A stretch of DNA of 64,000 nucleotides from Microbacterium kunmingense (GTDB taxonomy: Bacteria > Actinomycetota > Actinomycetes > Actinomycetales > Microbacteriaceae), in the NCBI RefSeq assembly GCF_023155745.1, contig NZ_JAKNUS010000003.1, forward strand, positions 124,001-188,000. The letters are read 5' to 3'. A model generated the notes under the pieces. The model was not told the DNA's origin. It made no database searches and saw nothing but the letters and a program-made list of their open reading frames with translations. This document shows positions 16,531 through 25,695 of the stretch, piece after piece. The position numbers were made by a program, and so were the translations under genes. How positions within the stretch are numbered: the first letter of the stretch is position 1; each line of letters opens with the position of its first letter.

Positions 16531-18792
16531 TCAGGCGTCGGCGGCGACCGGAGCAGACTCGGCGGCCGCCTCGGTCTCCTCCAGCACGGGCTCGAGCGAG
16601 AGCTTGCCGCGATCATCGACCTTGGTGATGCGCACCAGGAGCTTCTGGCCGACGCCCAGGACGTCCTCCACGTTCTCGACGCGCTTGCCGCCGGCGAGCT
16701 TGCGGACCTCGCTGACGTGCAGCAGTCCGTCCTTGCCCGGGAGGAGGGAGATGAACGCGCCGAAGGTCGCGATCTTCACCACGGTGCCCAGGAACTGGTC
16801 GCCGATCTCGGGGTTGGTCGGGTTCGCGATCGCGTTGACCTGCGCCCGCGCAGCCTCGGCCGACGGACCGTCGACGGCGCCGATGTAGACGGTGCCGTCC
16901 TCCTCGATGGAGATGTCGGCGCCGGTCTCGTCCTGGATGGCGTTGATCGTCTTGCCCTTGGGGCCGATCAGCTCACCGATCTTGTCGACGGGGATCTGCA
17001 CGCTGATCACGCGCGGCGCCGTAGGCGCCATCTCGTCGGGCGCGTCGATCGCCTGGTTCAGCACGTCGAGGATCGTCAGTCGCGCGTCGCGCGCCTGCTG
17101 CAGCGCAGCCGACAGCACCGACGACGGGATGCCGTCGAGCTTGGTGTCCAGCTGGATCGCGGTGACGAATTCACGGGTGCCGGCGACCTTGAAGTCCATG
17201 TCGCCCAGCGCGTCTTCGGCGCCGAGGATGTCGGTCAGCGCCGCGTAGCGGGTCTGACCGTCGACGACGTCGGAGACGAGACCCATCGCGATGCCCGCGA
17301 CGGGCGCGCGCAGCGGCACGCCGGCGTTCAGGAGCGACAGGGTCGACGCGCACACCGAGCCCATCGAGGTCGAGCCGTTCGAGCTCAGCGCCTCGGAGAC
17401 CTGGCGGATGGCGTAGGGGAACTCCTCGCGCGCCGGCAGCACCGGAACGAGCGCGCGCTCGGCGAGGAAGCCGTGCCCGATCTCGCGACGCTTGGGCGAT
17501 CCGACGCGACCGGTCTCACCGGTCGAGTAGGGCGGGAAGTTGTAGTGGTGCATGTACCGCTTGTGCGTGACAGGCGACAGCGAGTCGATCTGCTGCTCCA
17601 TCTTCAGCATGTTCAGCGTCGTGACACCCAGGATCTGGGTCTCACCACGCTGGAACACCGCCGAACCGTGCACGCGCGGGATGACCTGCACCTCGGCGTC
17701 CAGCGGCCGGATGTCGGCGAGGCCCCGTCCGTCGATGCGGACACCGTCGGTGAGGATGCGACTGCGCACGATGAGCTTCGTGACCGACTTGTAGGCGGCC
17801 GAGAACTCGATCGTGGCGACGGCCGGCAGCTCGCCCGCCTCGACCGCGGCGATGAGCTCACCGCGGACGCGCTCCTTGAGAGCGTCGTCGGCGCTCTGGC
17901 GCTCCTGCTTGTCGGCGACCTGGTAGATGCCCTTGAGCTCGTCGTAGGCGCGCGCGGCGACGAAGTCGTAGGTCTCCTGCGAGTAGGGCAGGAACACCGG
18001 GTAGGACTGGATCTCCTTGGCCGCCGTGCTCGCCAGCGCGGTCTGTGCGGCCACGAGCTCCTTGATGAAGGGCTTGGCGGCCTCCAGGCCCTGCGCGACG
18101 ATCTCCTCGCTCGGCTTGGTGGCGCCGCCCTGGATGAGGTTCCAGGAGTGCTCGGTGGCCTCGGCCTCGACCATCATGATCGCGACGTCGCCGTCATCGA
18201 GCACGCGACCGGCGACGACGAGGTCGAAGACGGCCTGCTCCAGGACGCTGGTGTTCGGGAACGCCACCCACTGGTCGGGGTGCTCGCCCTGACCGGGGAC
18301 GAGCGCGAGACGCACACCGGCGATCGGACCCGAGAAGGGCAGCCCGGAGATCTGCGTCGATGCCGAGGCGGCGTTGATCGCGAGGGCGTCGTAGAACTCG
18401 CCGGGTGCGATGGAGAGCACCGTGACGACGATCTGCACCTCGTTGCGCAGGCCCTCGACGAAGGAGGGGCGCAGCGGGCGGTCGATGAGGCGGCACACGA
18501 GGATCGCCTCGGTGGAGGGACGACCCTCGCGGCGGAAGAACGAGCCGGGGATCTTGCCGGCGGCGTAGGAACGCTCTTCGACGTCGACGGTCAGCGGGAA
18601 GAAGTCGAACCCTTCCCGGGGGTGCTTTCCGGCGCTGGTGGCCGAGAGGAGCATCGTCTCCTCGTCGAGGTACGCGGCGACCGCGCCCTGCGCCTGCTGC
18701 GCGAGTCGACCGGTCTCGAAGCGGACGGTGCGGGTGCCGAAGCGGCCGTTGTCGAGAACGGCTTCAGCGGCGGTGATTTCAGGACCTTCCAA
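16531..18792 (-). CDS. pnp: Polyribonucleotide nucleotidyltransferase
   Basis: A 753-residue phosphorolytic 3'-5' exoribonuclease that degrades mRNA. It has two RNase PH-like domains (the second with [13 protein letters not shown] and the metal-binding [17 protein letters not shown]), a KH domain ([18 protein letters not shown]) and a C-terminal S1 domain ([18 protein letters not shown]), ending in an alanine/glutamate-rich tail. The start is taken as TTG at 18792 because AGAAGGAGAGACCTC lies just before it and the family begins right there ([15 protein letters not shown]). It is not next to rpsO, which lies 12 kb away. Confidence 0.95.
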   Translation of the reverse strand: MEGPEITAAEAVLDNGRFGTRTVRFETGRLAQQAQGAVAAYLDEETMLLSATSAGKHPREGFDFFPLTVDVEERSYAAGKIPGSFFRREGRPSTEAILVCRLIDRPLRPSFVEGLRNEVQIVVTVLSIAPGEFYDALAINAASASTQISGLPFSGPIAGVRLALVPGQGEHPDQWVAFPNTSVLEQAVFDLVVAGRVLDDGDVAIMMVEAEATEHSWNLIQGGATKPSEEIVAQGLEAAKPFIKELVAAQTALASTAAKEIQSYPVFLPYSQETYDFVAARAYDELKGIYQVADKQERQSADDALKERVRGELIAAVEAGELPAVATIEFSAAYKSVTKLIVRSRILTDGVRIDGRGLADIRPLDAEVQVIPRVHGSAVFQRGETQILGVTTLNMLKMEQQIDSLSPVTHKRYMHHYNFPPYSTGETGRVGSPKRREIGHGFLAERALVPVLPAREEFPYAIRQVSEALSSNGSTSMGSVCASTLSLLNAGVPLRAPVAGIAMGLVSDVVDGQTRYAALTDILGAEDALGDMDFKVAGTREFVTAIQLDTKLDGIPSSVLSAALQQARDARLTILDVLNQAIDAPDEMAPTAPRVISVQIPVDKIGELIGPKGKTINAIQDETGADISIEEDGTVYIGAVDGPSAEAARAQVNAIANPTNPEIGDQFLGTVVKIATFGAFISLLPGKDGLLHVSEVRKLAGGKRVENVEDVLGVGQKLLVRITKVDDRGKLSLEPVLEETEAAAESAPVAADA

Positions 18793-19059
18793 GAGGTCTC
18801 TCCTTCTTTGTTTATGCTCGCGCACGCCTATCGGGCGCGAGGATGTGCGAAGGAGCAGGAACAGGCAGATCTCAGCGCGCGGCATGGCCGCGATACTCGC
18901 CAGCGCTGGTCACCAGAAGAAGAGCACCCGGCGCGATGATCGTCATCGAGCGACGGGGATTCCACCTCAGGGGACCAGCTTCCTGCCGGCCTGCTCCGGT
19001 GTGCTGTGCAGCACGGTGCTCGTATGGAATTGAGCGGTCACCCGCGGGCGACCCTCCCG

Positions 19060-19065
19060 ATCCTA
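19060..19065 (-). promoter_or_regulatory. Possible pnp -10 hexamer
   Basis: TAGGAT on the minus strand, about 270 bases before the pnp start. It is the best hexamer in the gap; -35 not clear. Confidence 0.3.
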
Positions 19066-19112
19066 TCAGCGTCGGGCTGCGAGCACCCCTGGCGCTCCCG
19101 ACGGATGGTGCC

Positions 19113-19118
19113 TACGAT
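19113..19118 (+). promoter_or_regulatory. Leaderless -10 box of the small acidic gene
   Basis: TACGAT, six bases before the ATG at 19125. Confidence 0.45.
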
Positions 19119-19124
19119 GCGGGC

Positions 19125-19319
19125 ATGACGAGTGAGGGCACCGGCGACTTCCGCGAGATCCGTTCCGACGACGAGCGTCCCGTCCCCGTCGACGACGACG
19201 CCGATCTCGAGCTTCCGCCCCCGACGATAGATCCGCTCGAGCGCGTCGAGGACGATGTGGACGAGGTCACATCCGAGGAGCGCGAGGCCGCGATCGAAAC
19301 CGGTCACCTCGAGCCCTGA
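19125..19319 (+). CDS. Small highly acidic protein of unknown function
   Basis: A 64-residue protein in which 23 residues are Asp or Glu and only five are Arg, with no Lys. The middle is DDDADLELPPPTIDPLERVE, and the end EEREAAIETGHLEP looks helical. No membrane segment, signal peptide or cysteine is present. The ATG lies six bases behind a TACGAT box, and a strong hairpin terminator follows 15 bases after the stop, so it looks like a complete one-gene transcript. The function is unknown; disorder or binding to a basic partner is possible. Confidence 0.7.
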   Translation: MTSEGTGDFREIRSDDERPVPVDDDADLELPPPTIDPLERVEDDVDEVTSEEREAAIETGHLEP

Positions 19320-19333
19320 TCATCCGACACGCG

Positions 19334-19366
19334 CGACGCCCCACCGCGGTGTGCGGTGGGGCGTCG
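19334..19366. terminator. Bidirectional hairpin terminator
   Basis: A perfect 14-bp stem (19334-19347 with 19353-19366) and a five-base loop lie between the convergent small acidic gene and dctA. Confidence 0.8.
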
Positions 19367-19381
19367 ACTGTTGCGGGGCGC

Positions 19382-20824
19382 TCAGCGGCCGACGAGGGCG
19401 CGGCGCTCGTTCTCCCGGGCGGCTGCGTGATCGATGGCGGCGTCCTCCAGTTCCGCCACGCCGACCGCGTCGGGGGCGTCGGAGAGTCCGTCGTGATCGT
19501 GCCCGGCGAGGGTGGCCTCGTCGAAGGGCACCTCGCCCGCGAGCACCCGGCGCGCGCGGGAGGCGTCGAACTCCTTGGTCCACGCCCCGATCAGCAGGGT
19601 GGCCACGGCGTTGCCGGTGAAGTTCGTCACCGCGCGGCCTTCGGACATGAAGCGGTCGATGCCCACGATGACGCCGACGCCGTTGACGAGGTCGGGACGG
19701 TACGCCTGGAGTCCTGCGGCGAGTGTCGCGAGCCCCGCACCGGTCACCCCCGCGGCGCCCTTGGACGCGATGATCATGAAGACCAGGAGGCCGATCTGCT
19801 CTCCGATGGACATCGGGGCGCCCATGCCCGTCGCGATGAACAGCGAGGCCATCGTCAGGTAGATCGCGGTGCCGTCGAGGTTGAAGGAGTAGCCGGTGGG
19901 CACGGTGATGCCGACGACGGGCTTGGAGACCCCGAGGTGCTCCATCTTGGCGATCAGTCGCGGCAGCGCCGACTCCGAGGAGGACGTGCCGACGATCAGC
20001 AGGTATTCGCGGCCCAGGTACTTCATGAGGCTGAACAGATTGACCCGGGTCACCGCCCACAGCAGCGTTCCGAGGATGACGATGATGAAGATCGCGCAGG
20101 TGATGTAGAAGGCGATCATCAGCGTGCCCAGGGCGATGATGGCCCGCACTCCGGTGGCTCCCACGACCGCGGCGATCGCGCCGAAGGCGCCGAGCGGAGC
20201 GAGCCACAGGATCATGCCGAGAATGCGGAACACCAGCGCCTGGAGGTTCTTCACCGCGTTCATGATGGGCGCCGCCTTCTCGCCCATCTGCTGCAGGGCG
20301 AAGCCGACGAGCAGGGCGATGAACAGCACCTGGAGCACGTTCTCACCGGTGAAGGCCGAGAAGAAGGTCGTCGGGATGATGCCGAGGATGAACTCCTCGG
20401 TCGTCTTCGCCTCGGCGGTGGACTCGTAGCTGGCTCCCGCCATGTCCAGTCCCGTACCGGGGTGGATGAGGTTGCCGACCACGAGGCCGATCGCGAGGGC
20501 GAGGGTGGACATCACCATGAAGTACACCAGCGCCAGCCCGCCGATCTTGCCGACCGTCGCGGCCTTGGCGATCGAGCCGACACCCACCACGATCGTGCAG
20601 AAGATGATGGGGGCGATCATCATCTTGATGAGCGACACGAATGCCGCGCCGAGCGGCTTGAGCGCCATGCCGAACTCCGGCCAGACGAGCCCGACGATCG
20701 CCCCCAGCACGACGGCGGCGATGACGGAGACGTACAGCCACGTGTGCTTGTCCCAGGCCTGCTTGCCCCGCCGGGCCGAGAACCGGGGAAGAGTGAAAGT
20801 GGTCGTGCGTGGTGAGAGAGCCAT
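19382..20824 (-). CDS. dctA: C4-dicarboxylate/cation symporter DctA
   Basis: A 480-residue membrane carrier of the dicarboxylate/amino acid:cation symporter family that takes up succinate, fumarate and malate. It shows many hydrophobic helices and the family motifs LIKMMIAPIIFCTIVVG, SSSESALPRLIAKME (serine-rich hairpin) and GYSFNLDGTAIYLTMA, plus SKGAAGVTGAG. Two ATGs are adjacent; the second (20824) is preferred because GGAGG is then five bases upstream. It is divergent from a CitA/DcuS-like two-component system, the usual type of regulator for this transporter. DctA is preferred over a glutamate carrier by that context. Confidence 0.92.
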   Translation of the reverse strand: MALSPRTTTFTLPRFSARRGKQAWDKHTWLYVSVIAAVVLGAIVGLVWPEFGMALKPLGAAFVSLIKMMIAPIIFCTIVVGVGSIAKAATVGKIGGLALVYFMVMSTLALAIGLVVGNLIHPGTGLDMAGASYESTAEAKTTEEFILGIIPTTFFSAFTGENVLQVLFIALLVGFALQQMGEKAAPIMNAVKNLQALVFRILGMILWLAPLGAFGAIAAVVGATGVRAIIALGTLMIAFYITCAIFIIVILGTLLWAVTRVNLFSLMKYLGREYLLIVGTSSSESALPRLIAKMEHLGVSKPVVGITVPTGYSFNLDGTAIYLTMASLFIATGMGAPMSIGEQIGLLVFMIIASKGAAGVTGAGLATLAAGLQAYRPDLVNGVGVIVGIDRFMSEGRAVTNFTGNAVATLLIGAWTKEFDASRARRVLAGEVPFDEATLAGHDHDGLSDAPDAVGVAELEDAAIDHAAARENERRALVGR

Positions 20825-20992
20825 CATCGCCTCCAGGGAACGGTCGTTGTCCTCATCGGCGCGGAACGTCCGCGTCCTGAGTCAGAGTGCTCCGACGGGG
20901 GCCGAGGGTCGATTTGTGGTCGTATTGGTCGCCGCGCGTGCGTCACGATCGACGGCAGGATGGCAGGCACACGGCGATCGATGAGGAGTGCC

Positions 20993-22252
20993 ATGGCACG
21001 ACGGCCAGCCCCGGCGAGCGCGGCATCGCGCGTCTTCGCGGCGGTCGCGGCATCCGTCGTGGCGATCGTCGTGATCCTCGTCGGGGTCCTGGTGCTTGAC
21101 GCGCAGGGCTCGGAGAGATCCGAGGCCGAAGAGGTGACCCGCACCGTGGCGGCGGCGCTCGCCGCCCTCCCCGAGGTCGAGGCTGCCGTCGAGGAGCCCG
21201 ATGCCAGCGCTGTGCTCCAGCCGATCGCGGAGCGGATCATGCGGGAGTCGGATCTGGACTTCGTCGTGATCATGACGCCGGAGGGAACCCGCCTCACGCA
21301 CCCCGATCCGGCGGAGATCGGCCGGGCCTACCTCGGCACCGTCCCGGCGGAGCCCGCGACTCTGACCGAGGAGTTCGTGGGCACCCTCGGACCCTCGGTG
21401 CGGACGATCTCGCCGATCAGCTCCGAGGGGCGCCTCGTGGGGTGGGTGTCCGTGGGGGTCACGCTCGGAAGCATCTGGGCTGAGATGCTCGCCCGCCTGC
21501 CGTTCGTGCTCGGCATCGCCCTGCTGCTGCTGGCGGCCGGCCTCATGGGCGCCGTCGTCGCCCGGCGACAGCTGCGCCGCATGGCCGGCGACCTCCCCGC
21601 GGGCACGATCCGCGACGCGGTGGCCTCATACGAGTCGGTGCGCACCCTCGGCGAAGCGCTGCGCGCCCAGACCCACGAGCACGGGAATCGGATGCACACC
21701 GCCGTGTCGCTGCTCGAACTCGGCCGCACCGAGGAGGCTGTGGAGATCCTCACCGAGACCTCGCGCCAGAGCCAGTCGCTCGTCGACCAGGTCGCCGCCC
21801 GCCGGGACGGCGACCCCACCGTCGGTGCCCTGCTGCTGGGCAAGGCCGCCCAGGCTCGCGAGCGCACCGTGGCCTGGGACGCCCGGATCTCCCCCGACGC
21901 ACCGCGCACCACCCTGACCCCGATCGACGCCGTCTCGGTGGTGGGAAACCTCATCGACAACGCCGTCGACGCCGCGGCCACCGGGCCGGCACCTCGCTGG
22001 GTGCGGGTGGAATTCGACCCGGTTCCCGACGGAGCGCTGCGCATCCGCGTCGCCGACAGCGGCACCGGGATCGATCCCGCCGATCGCGAGCGGATCTTCG
22101 CCCACGGCTTCTCCACCAAGCCCGCCGGCGCCGAGGGCCGGGGAGTGGGCCTCGCCCTGGTACGCGCCATCGTCGACGGCGCGGGTGGCAGCATCCGGAT
22201 CACCGACCATCCGACCACGTTCGAGGTCGTCCTGCCGGGACGCACGCGATGA
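20993..22252 (+). CDS. Sensor histidine kinase, CitA/DcuS type
   Basis: A 419-residue membrane kinase with a first helix at about residues 12-35, an extracytoplasmic sensor domain to about 160 (with FVVIMTPEGTRLTHPDP, a PAS/PDC-like strand), a second helix (LPFVLGIALLLLAAGLMGAVV), then the H-box QTHEHGNRMHTAVSLLELG with phospho-histidine near residue 228. ATP-binding N and G boxes are NLIDNAVDAA, DSGTGIDP and GRGVGLALVR. The ATG at 20993 has AGGAG upstream; an ATG at 20960 is the alternative. It overlaps the response regulator by four bases and is divergent from dctA, so a dicarboxylate or citrate signal is likely. Confidence 0.9.
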   Translation: MARRPAPASAASRVFAAVAASVVAIVVILVGVLVLDAQGSERSEAEEVTRTVAAALAALPEVEAAVEEPDASAVLQPIAERIMRESDLDFVVIMTPEGTRLTHPDPAEIGRAYLGTVPAEPATLTEEFVGTLGPSVRTISPISSEGRLVGWVSVGVTLGSIWAEMLARLPFVLGIALLLLAAGLMGAVVARRQLRRMAGDLPAGTIRDAVASYESVRTLGEALRAQTHEHGNRMHTAVSLLELGRTEEAVEILTETSRQSQSLVDQVAARRDGDPTVGALLLGKAAQARERTVAWDARISPDAPRTTLTPIDAVSVVGNLIDNAVDAAATGPAPRWVRVEFDPVPDGALRIRVADSGTGIDPADRERIFAHGFSTKPAGAEGRGVGLALVRAIVDGAGGSIRITDHPTTFEVVLPGRTR

Positions 22253-22929
22253 TCGGCGTGCTGCTGGTGGACGATGACCCCCTCACCATCGAGGTGCATC
22301 GTCGTCACCTGGAGCGGATCGACGGATTCGAGGTCGTCGGGGAGTGCCACGACGCCAGATCGGCGGTGGGCGCGATCCTCGAGGCCGCCCCGGGCGCGAT
22401 CGACCTCGTGCTCCTGGACGTCACGATGCCCGACGGCACCGGGGTCGACGTCCTGCGGCACATCCGAGCGCGCGGCGACGCGGTCGATGTGATCGCGGTC
22501 ACCGGCGTCCGCGACGCCGACGTCGTGCGGCAGATGGTGGCCCTGGGTGTGACGCAGTATCTCGTGAAGCCGTTCACGTTCGCGACGTTCTCCGACCGGC
22601 TCCGGCAGTACGTCGACTTCCGGCGCAGGGCATCGGATGCCGCGGGACCGGCGACCCAGGAGGAGATCGACGCGCTGCTGGGGGCCCTCCGTCCCCCGAC
22701 GGCGACCGCGCTCCCCAAGGGCCTGTCGGCGGAGAGCCTCGACCGGATCGCGCAGGCCGTGCGTGTCGGCGGTCCACTCTCGGCGGTGGAGGCCGCCGAG
22801 CAGACGGGTCTGTCGCGGGTGTCGGCACGTCGGTATCTCGAGCACCTCGTCGACGCCGGACGCGTCGACCGGATCCCCCGCTACCACGGGCGAGGACGGC
22901 CCGAGTCGGAGTACCGCTGGCGCAGCTGA
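22249..22929 (+). CDS. Response regulator, CitB/DcuR type
   Basis: A 226-residue regulator. The receiver domain has the acidic pair VDDDP, the phospho-acceptor aspartate in LVLLDVTMPDGTG (near residue 54), a threonine in VIAVTG and the lysine in YLVKPFTF. The C-terminal part has a helix-turn-helix (GGPLSAVEAAEQTGLSRVSA) ending with the family-typical RYLEHLVDAGRVDRIPRYHG. The start overlaps the kinase stop by four bases. It most likely controls dctA, which is divergent from the kinase gene; this is inferred from gene order. Confidence 0.92.
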   Translation: MIGVLLVDDDPLTIEVHRRHLERIDGFEVVGECHDARSAVGAILEAAPGAIDLVLLDVTMPDGTGVDVLRHIRARGDAVDVIAVTGVRDADVVRQMVALGVTQYLVKPFTFATFSDRLRQYVDFRRRASDAAGPATQEEIDALLGALRPPTATALPKGLSAESLDRIAQAVRVGGPLSAVEAAEQTGLSRVSARRYLEHLVDAGRVDRIPRYHGRGRPESEYRWRS

Positions 22930-24927
22930 CTAGGGCGAGTCGATCAGACGCGCCGGGGCCGCGCCCCCACCTCCGACGAGCACATAGTCGGCGTGCTTGG
23001 CGCTCACGCCGTCGCCGGCGGTCCTCCCCCGCAGGCGCCGCCAGATCCACGGCAGCGCGTCGCGGCGCAGCCAGCTCCCGACGGCAGGTGGGTCGTCATC
23101 GGCGTGGAGCGCGGCATCGAGTCTGCCGAGGGCTTCGGCGTCGGGCACCCCGAGCGTCTCGGCGGCCCGATAGGCGAGGAACCGGTGCCCGCTCGAGCGC
23201 AGGTGCACCCTGTCGTCGGCCCAGAAGGAGACATCCCCGATCGCGGGGTGGGCGTCGAGGTCGAGGAGCATGGCTCCCGTCTCCCCCGCCACCTGCCGCA
23301 TCTCCTCGGCGTAGCGGGCGAACCGACGGGAGAACACGCGCGCCCCGGGCCGACGGGGCAGGAACGGAGTGACGAGCAGCACGTCGATCCCCGCATCCCG
23401 CAGGCGCCGCACCGCGGCGGCGACCTCGTCGGCGAGGACCGCGGGGTCGGAACGACCCCCGACGAGGTCGTTCGCGCCGATGAGGATCGAGACGAGCTCG
23501 GGTTTCAGCGCCAGCGCCTGGGGCACCTGCACCGACGTCAGATCGCGGACGCGGCGGCTGCGGACAGCAAGATTGGCGTACTGGAGGGGCTCGGACGCGC
23601 CCGCCGACCGTGAGCGGGCCAGGAGCTCCGCCAGGCGATCGGCCCACCCCCGGAACTGTCCCGACGGCATGCGCGAGACGTCGCACAGCCCCTCGGTGAG
23701 CGAGTCTCCGAGGGCGACGAAGCGGCGCCATCCCGGGCTGGCGACGAGCGGCGCAGGGGAGGTGTCGGGGCGTCCGAGGCCGCGGACGACCTGGGCGGCA
23801 TCGATCGGATGGAGCCTTCGCGCCTCGTCGTAGTGATCCACCAGCTGCGCGCAGAGCGCCTCCCAACTGCGGGTGCGGACGGCCTCCCCCGCGGCGGCGG
23901 CGAACGCCGCGCGCTTGGCGCCGTCGCCGACGAGGTCCGCCACGCGGGTGCGGAGGTCGTCGAGATCGCCGGGGCGGTAGAGCCAGCCGTCGACGCTCGA
24001 ACGCACGAGATCCACCGGCCCGCCGGTGCCCGTGGCGACGACGGGGACGCCGCTGGCGAGGGCCTCCTGGATCGTCTGACCGAACGTCTCGCTCTCCCCC
24101 GGGTGGACGAACACGTCGAAGCTCGCCAGCGCCCGCGCGAGCTCGACACCGCGCAGGTGCCCGGTGAAGACCGCCTCGGGCAGCGACTTCTGCAGCGCCT
24201 CACGCGACGGTCCGTCGCCGACGATCACCACGGAGGTTCCCGGGAGATCGTGGAGCACCCGCAGATCGGCCACCTGCTTCTCGGGGGCGAGGCGACCGAC
24301 GTAGCCGACGATGGTGCGTCCCGGAGCGACCTCGGCCCGCCAGCTCTCGCTCCGCCGCGACGGGTGGAAGAGGTCGGTGTCCACCCCACGACCCCATCGG
24401 CGCACCCGGTCCACGCCCAGCTCGGCCAGCTGCGTCATCGAGGCGGTGGAGGGGGCGAGGGTCAGCGTGACCCTCCGGTGCAGCCGCGTGACGTGGGAGC
24501 GGACGAGGGCGGTGGCCCGCGGCATCCCGTACTTCTCGGTGTAGGCGACCACATCGGTCTGGTAGATCGCGACGGTGGGCACGCCCACCGCCTCGGCGGC
24601 GACCACCCCCTGCCAGCCCAGCACGAAGGGGGACGCCAGGTGGACGACGTCGGGCCGGAAGGTGCGCAAGATGCCCGCGAGACGCGCGACACGGGCGAAG
24701 ACGACGCGCACCTCGGGGTAGGACGGCAGCGGCACCGAGCGCAGCAGCCGCGCATCGGCGCCCCACAGGCCCGCGACGACCATCTCATCGGAGGCTCCCC
24801 CGGCGCTCGGGGCGATGACGAGCGTCTCGTGCCCGGCCGCGGACAGGTGGTGGAGGATCTGCAGCACAGATCCGGTGACCCCGTTCATGTGGGGAAGGAA
24901 GGACTCGGCGATGACCGCGACTCTCAC
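22930..24927 (-). CDS. GT4 glycosyltransferase fused to SGNH/GDSL hydrolase
   Basis: A 665-residue protein with two catalytic domains. Residues 1-390 form a GT-B glycosyltransferase of family 4, close to actinobacterial mannosyltransferases: AESFLPHMNGVTGSV, GYVGRLAPEKQV and the donor-site ESETFGQTIQEALASG. Residues ~400-600 form an SGNH hydrolase with GDSLTEG near 402, IGAND near 479 and DRVHLRSSGH near 570, so the Ser, Gly/Asn and Asp-His blocks are kept. A ~70-residue tail follows. The frame is open across the junction. GTG at 24927 was chosen; a GTG at 24975 is possible. It may glycosylate and deacylate/acylate an envelope glycan or lipid. Confidence 0.85.
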   Translation of the reverse strand: MRVAVIAESFLPHMNGVTGSVLQILHHLSAAGHETLVIAPSAGGASDEMVVAGLWGADARLLRSVPLPSYPEVRVVFARVARLAGILRTFRPDVVHLASPFVLGWQGVVAAEAVGVPTVAIYQTDVVAYTEKYGMPRATALVRSHVTRLHRRVTLTLAPSTASMTQLAELGVDRVRRWGRGVDTDLFHPSRRSESWRAEVAPGRTIVGYVGRLAPEKQVADLRVLHDLPGTSVVIVGDGPSREALQKSLPEAVFTGHLRGVELARALASFDVFVHPGESETFGQTIQEALASGVPVVATGTGGPVDLVRSSVDGWLYRPGDLDDLRTRVADLVGDGAKRAAFAAAAGEAVRTRSWEALCAQLVDHYDEARRLHPIDAAQVVRGLGRPDTSPAPLVASPGWRRFVALGDSLTEGLCDVSRMPSGQFRGWADRLAELLARSRSAGASEPLQYANLAVRSRRVRDLTSVQVPQALALKPELVSILIGANDLVGGRSDPAVLADEVAAAVRRLRDAGIDVLLVTPFLPRRPGARVFSRRFARYAEEMRQVAGETGAMLLDLDAHPAIGDVSFWADDRVHLRSSGHRFLAYRAAETLGVPDAEALGRLDAALHADDDPPAVGSWLRRDALPWIWRRLRGRTAGDGVSAKHADYVLVGGGGAAPARLIDSP

Positions 24928-25068
24928 GCGTCCACCATCGCGCGCGCCGGTGCCCGAACGGATGCCGCGGCGCACCCCGTCGCCGAGAATTCACCGTCCG
25001 CACCGACGCCCGTCACCGGTCGTCCCCCGTTCGGTCGCCGTTCACCGGCCGCTGGTACCCACGGAGGT

Positions 25069-25686
25069 GTGATCGACGATCTGCTGGCCGGTGTCTCGGA
25101 CAGCCCCTGGGCGCTCGTAGTGATGGCGGCCCTCGTGCTGGGCGATGCCTTCCTCGTCGTCGTCCCCGGCGAGGTCGCCGTCACCGCCCTGGGCGCCCTC
25201 GCCGTCACGCACGGCGCGCCGCCGCTCCTCGCGGTCATCGCCGTGGCGACGATCGCCGCCCTCGCCGGCGACACCCTCTGCTACCTCATCGGGCGCACGA
25301 TCGGCGTGGAGCGCTGGCGGTGGATGCGCGGACGGCGGGTCCGCGCCGCCCTCGGGCTCGTCGGCGACCGGCTGCGGCGACGCACGGCGGTCGTCCTCTT
25401 CAGTGCGCGCTTCGTGCCCTTCGCGCGTCTGGCGGTGAACCTGACCGCCGGGGCGTCACGGGTGCCGGCGCCGCGCTACCTTCTCGTGGCGGGCCTGGCA
25501 GCCCTCGGATGGGCGGTGTACCAGGCGCTCGTGGGGGCGATCGTGGCGGCCGTCGTTCCCGGGGGGCCGGTGGTGGCGGTCGTGGTCTCGATCGCGGCAG
25601 CCCTGCTCCTGGGTCTCCTCATCGATCGGCTGCTCGCCCGTCGCACTTTCCCCCCGGCCGACGAAGCGACTCCTCCGGCCTCTTGA
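25069..25686 (+). CDS. DedA family membrane protein
   Basis: A 205-residue integral membrane protein of the DedA/SNARE-associated family, involved in undecaprenyl-phosphate or lipid flipping. It shows hydrophobic segments at about residues 11-33, 44-66 and 140-185, and the family motifs LAGDTLCYLIGRTIG and VLFSARFVPFARLAVNLTAG (the conserved F/G-R-F-x-P-x-x-R). The GTG at 25069 directly abuts a GGAGGT sequence, too close for normal ribosome binding, so the start is moderately sure; no better in-frame start precedes the first helix. The gene is divergent from the glycosyltransferase fusion. Confidence 0.82.
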   Translation: MIDDLLAGVSDSPWALVVMAALVLGDAFLVVVPGEVAVTALGALAVTHGAPPLLAVIAVATIAALAGDTLCYLIGRTIGVERWRWMRGRRVRAALGLVGDRLRRRTAVVLFSARFVPFARLAVNLTAGASRVPAPRYLLVAGLAALGWAVYQALVGAIVAAVVPGGPVVAVVVSIAAALLLGLLIDRLLARRTFPPADEATPPAS

Positions 25687-25695
25687 GCGAAGGGG

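Larger units (their letters stand above)
18793..19124. other. Intergenic region holding the pnp leader
   Basis: This 332-base gap between pnp and the divergent small acidic gene contains no coding region that I can support. It carries the pnp ribosome site (18793-18807), a possible pnp -10 at 19060-19065 that would give a leader of about 260 bases, and the small gene's -10 at 19113-19118. A long pnp leader fits known autoregulation of PNPase in other bacteria, but no specific structure is proven here. Confidence 0.5.
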
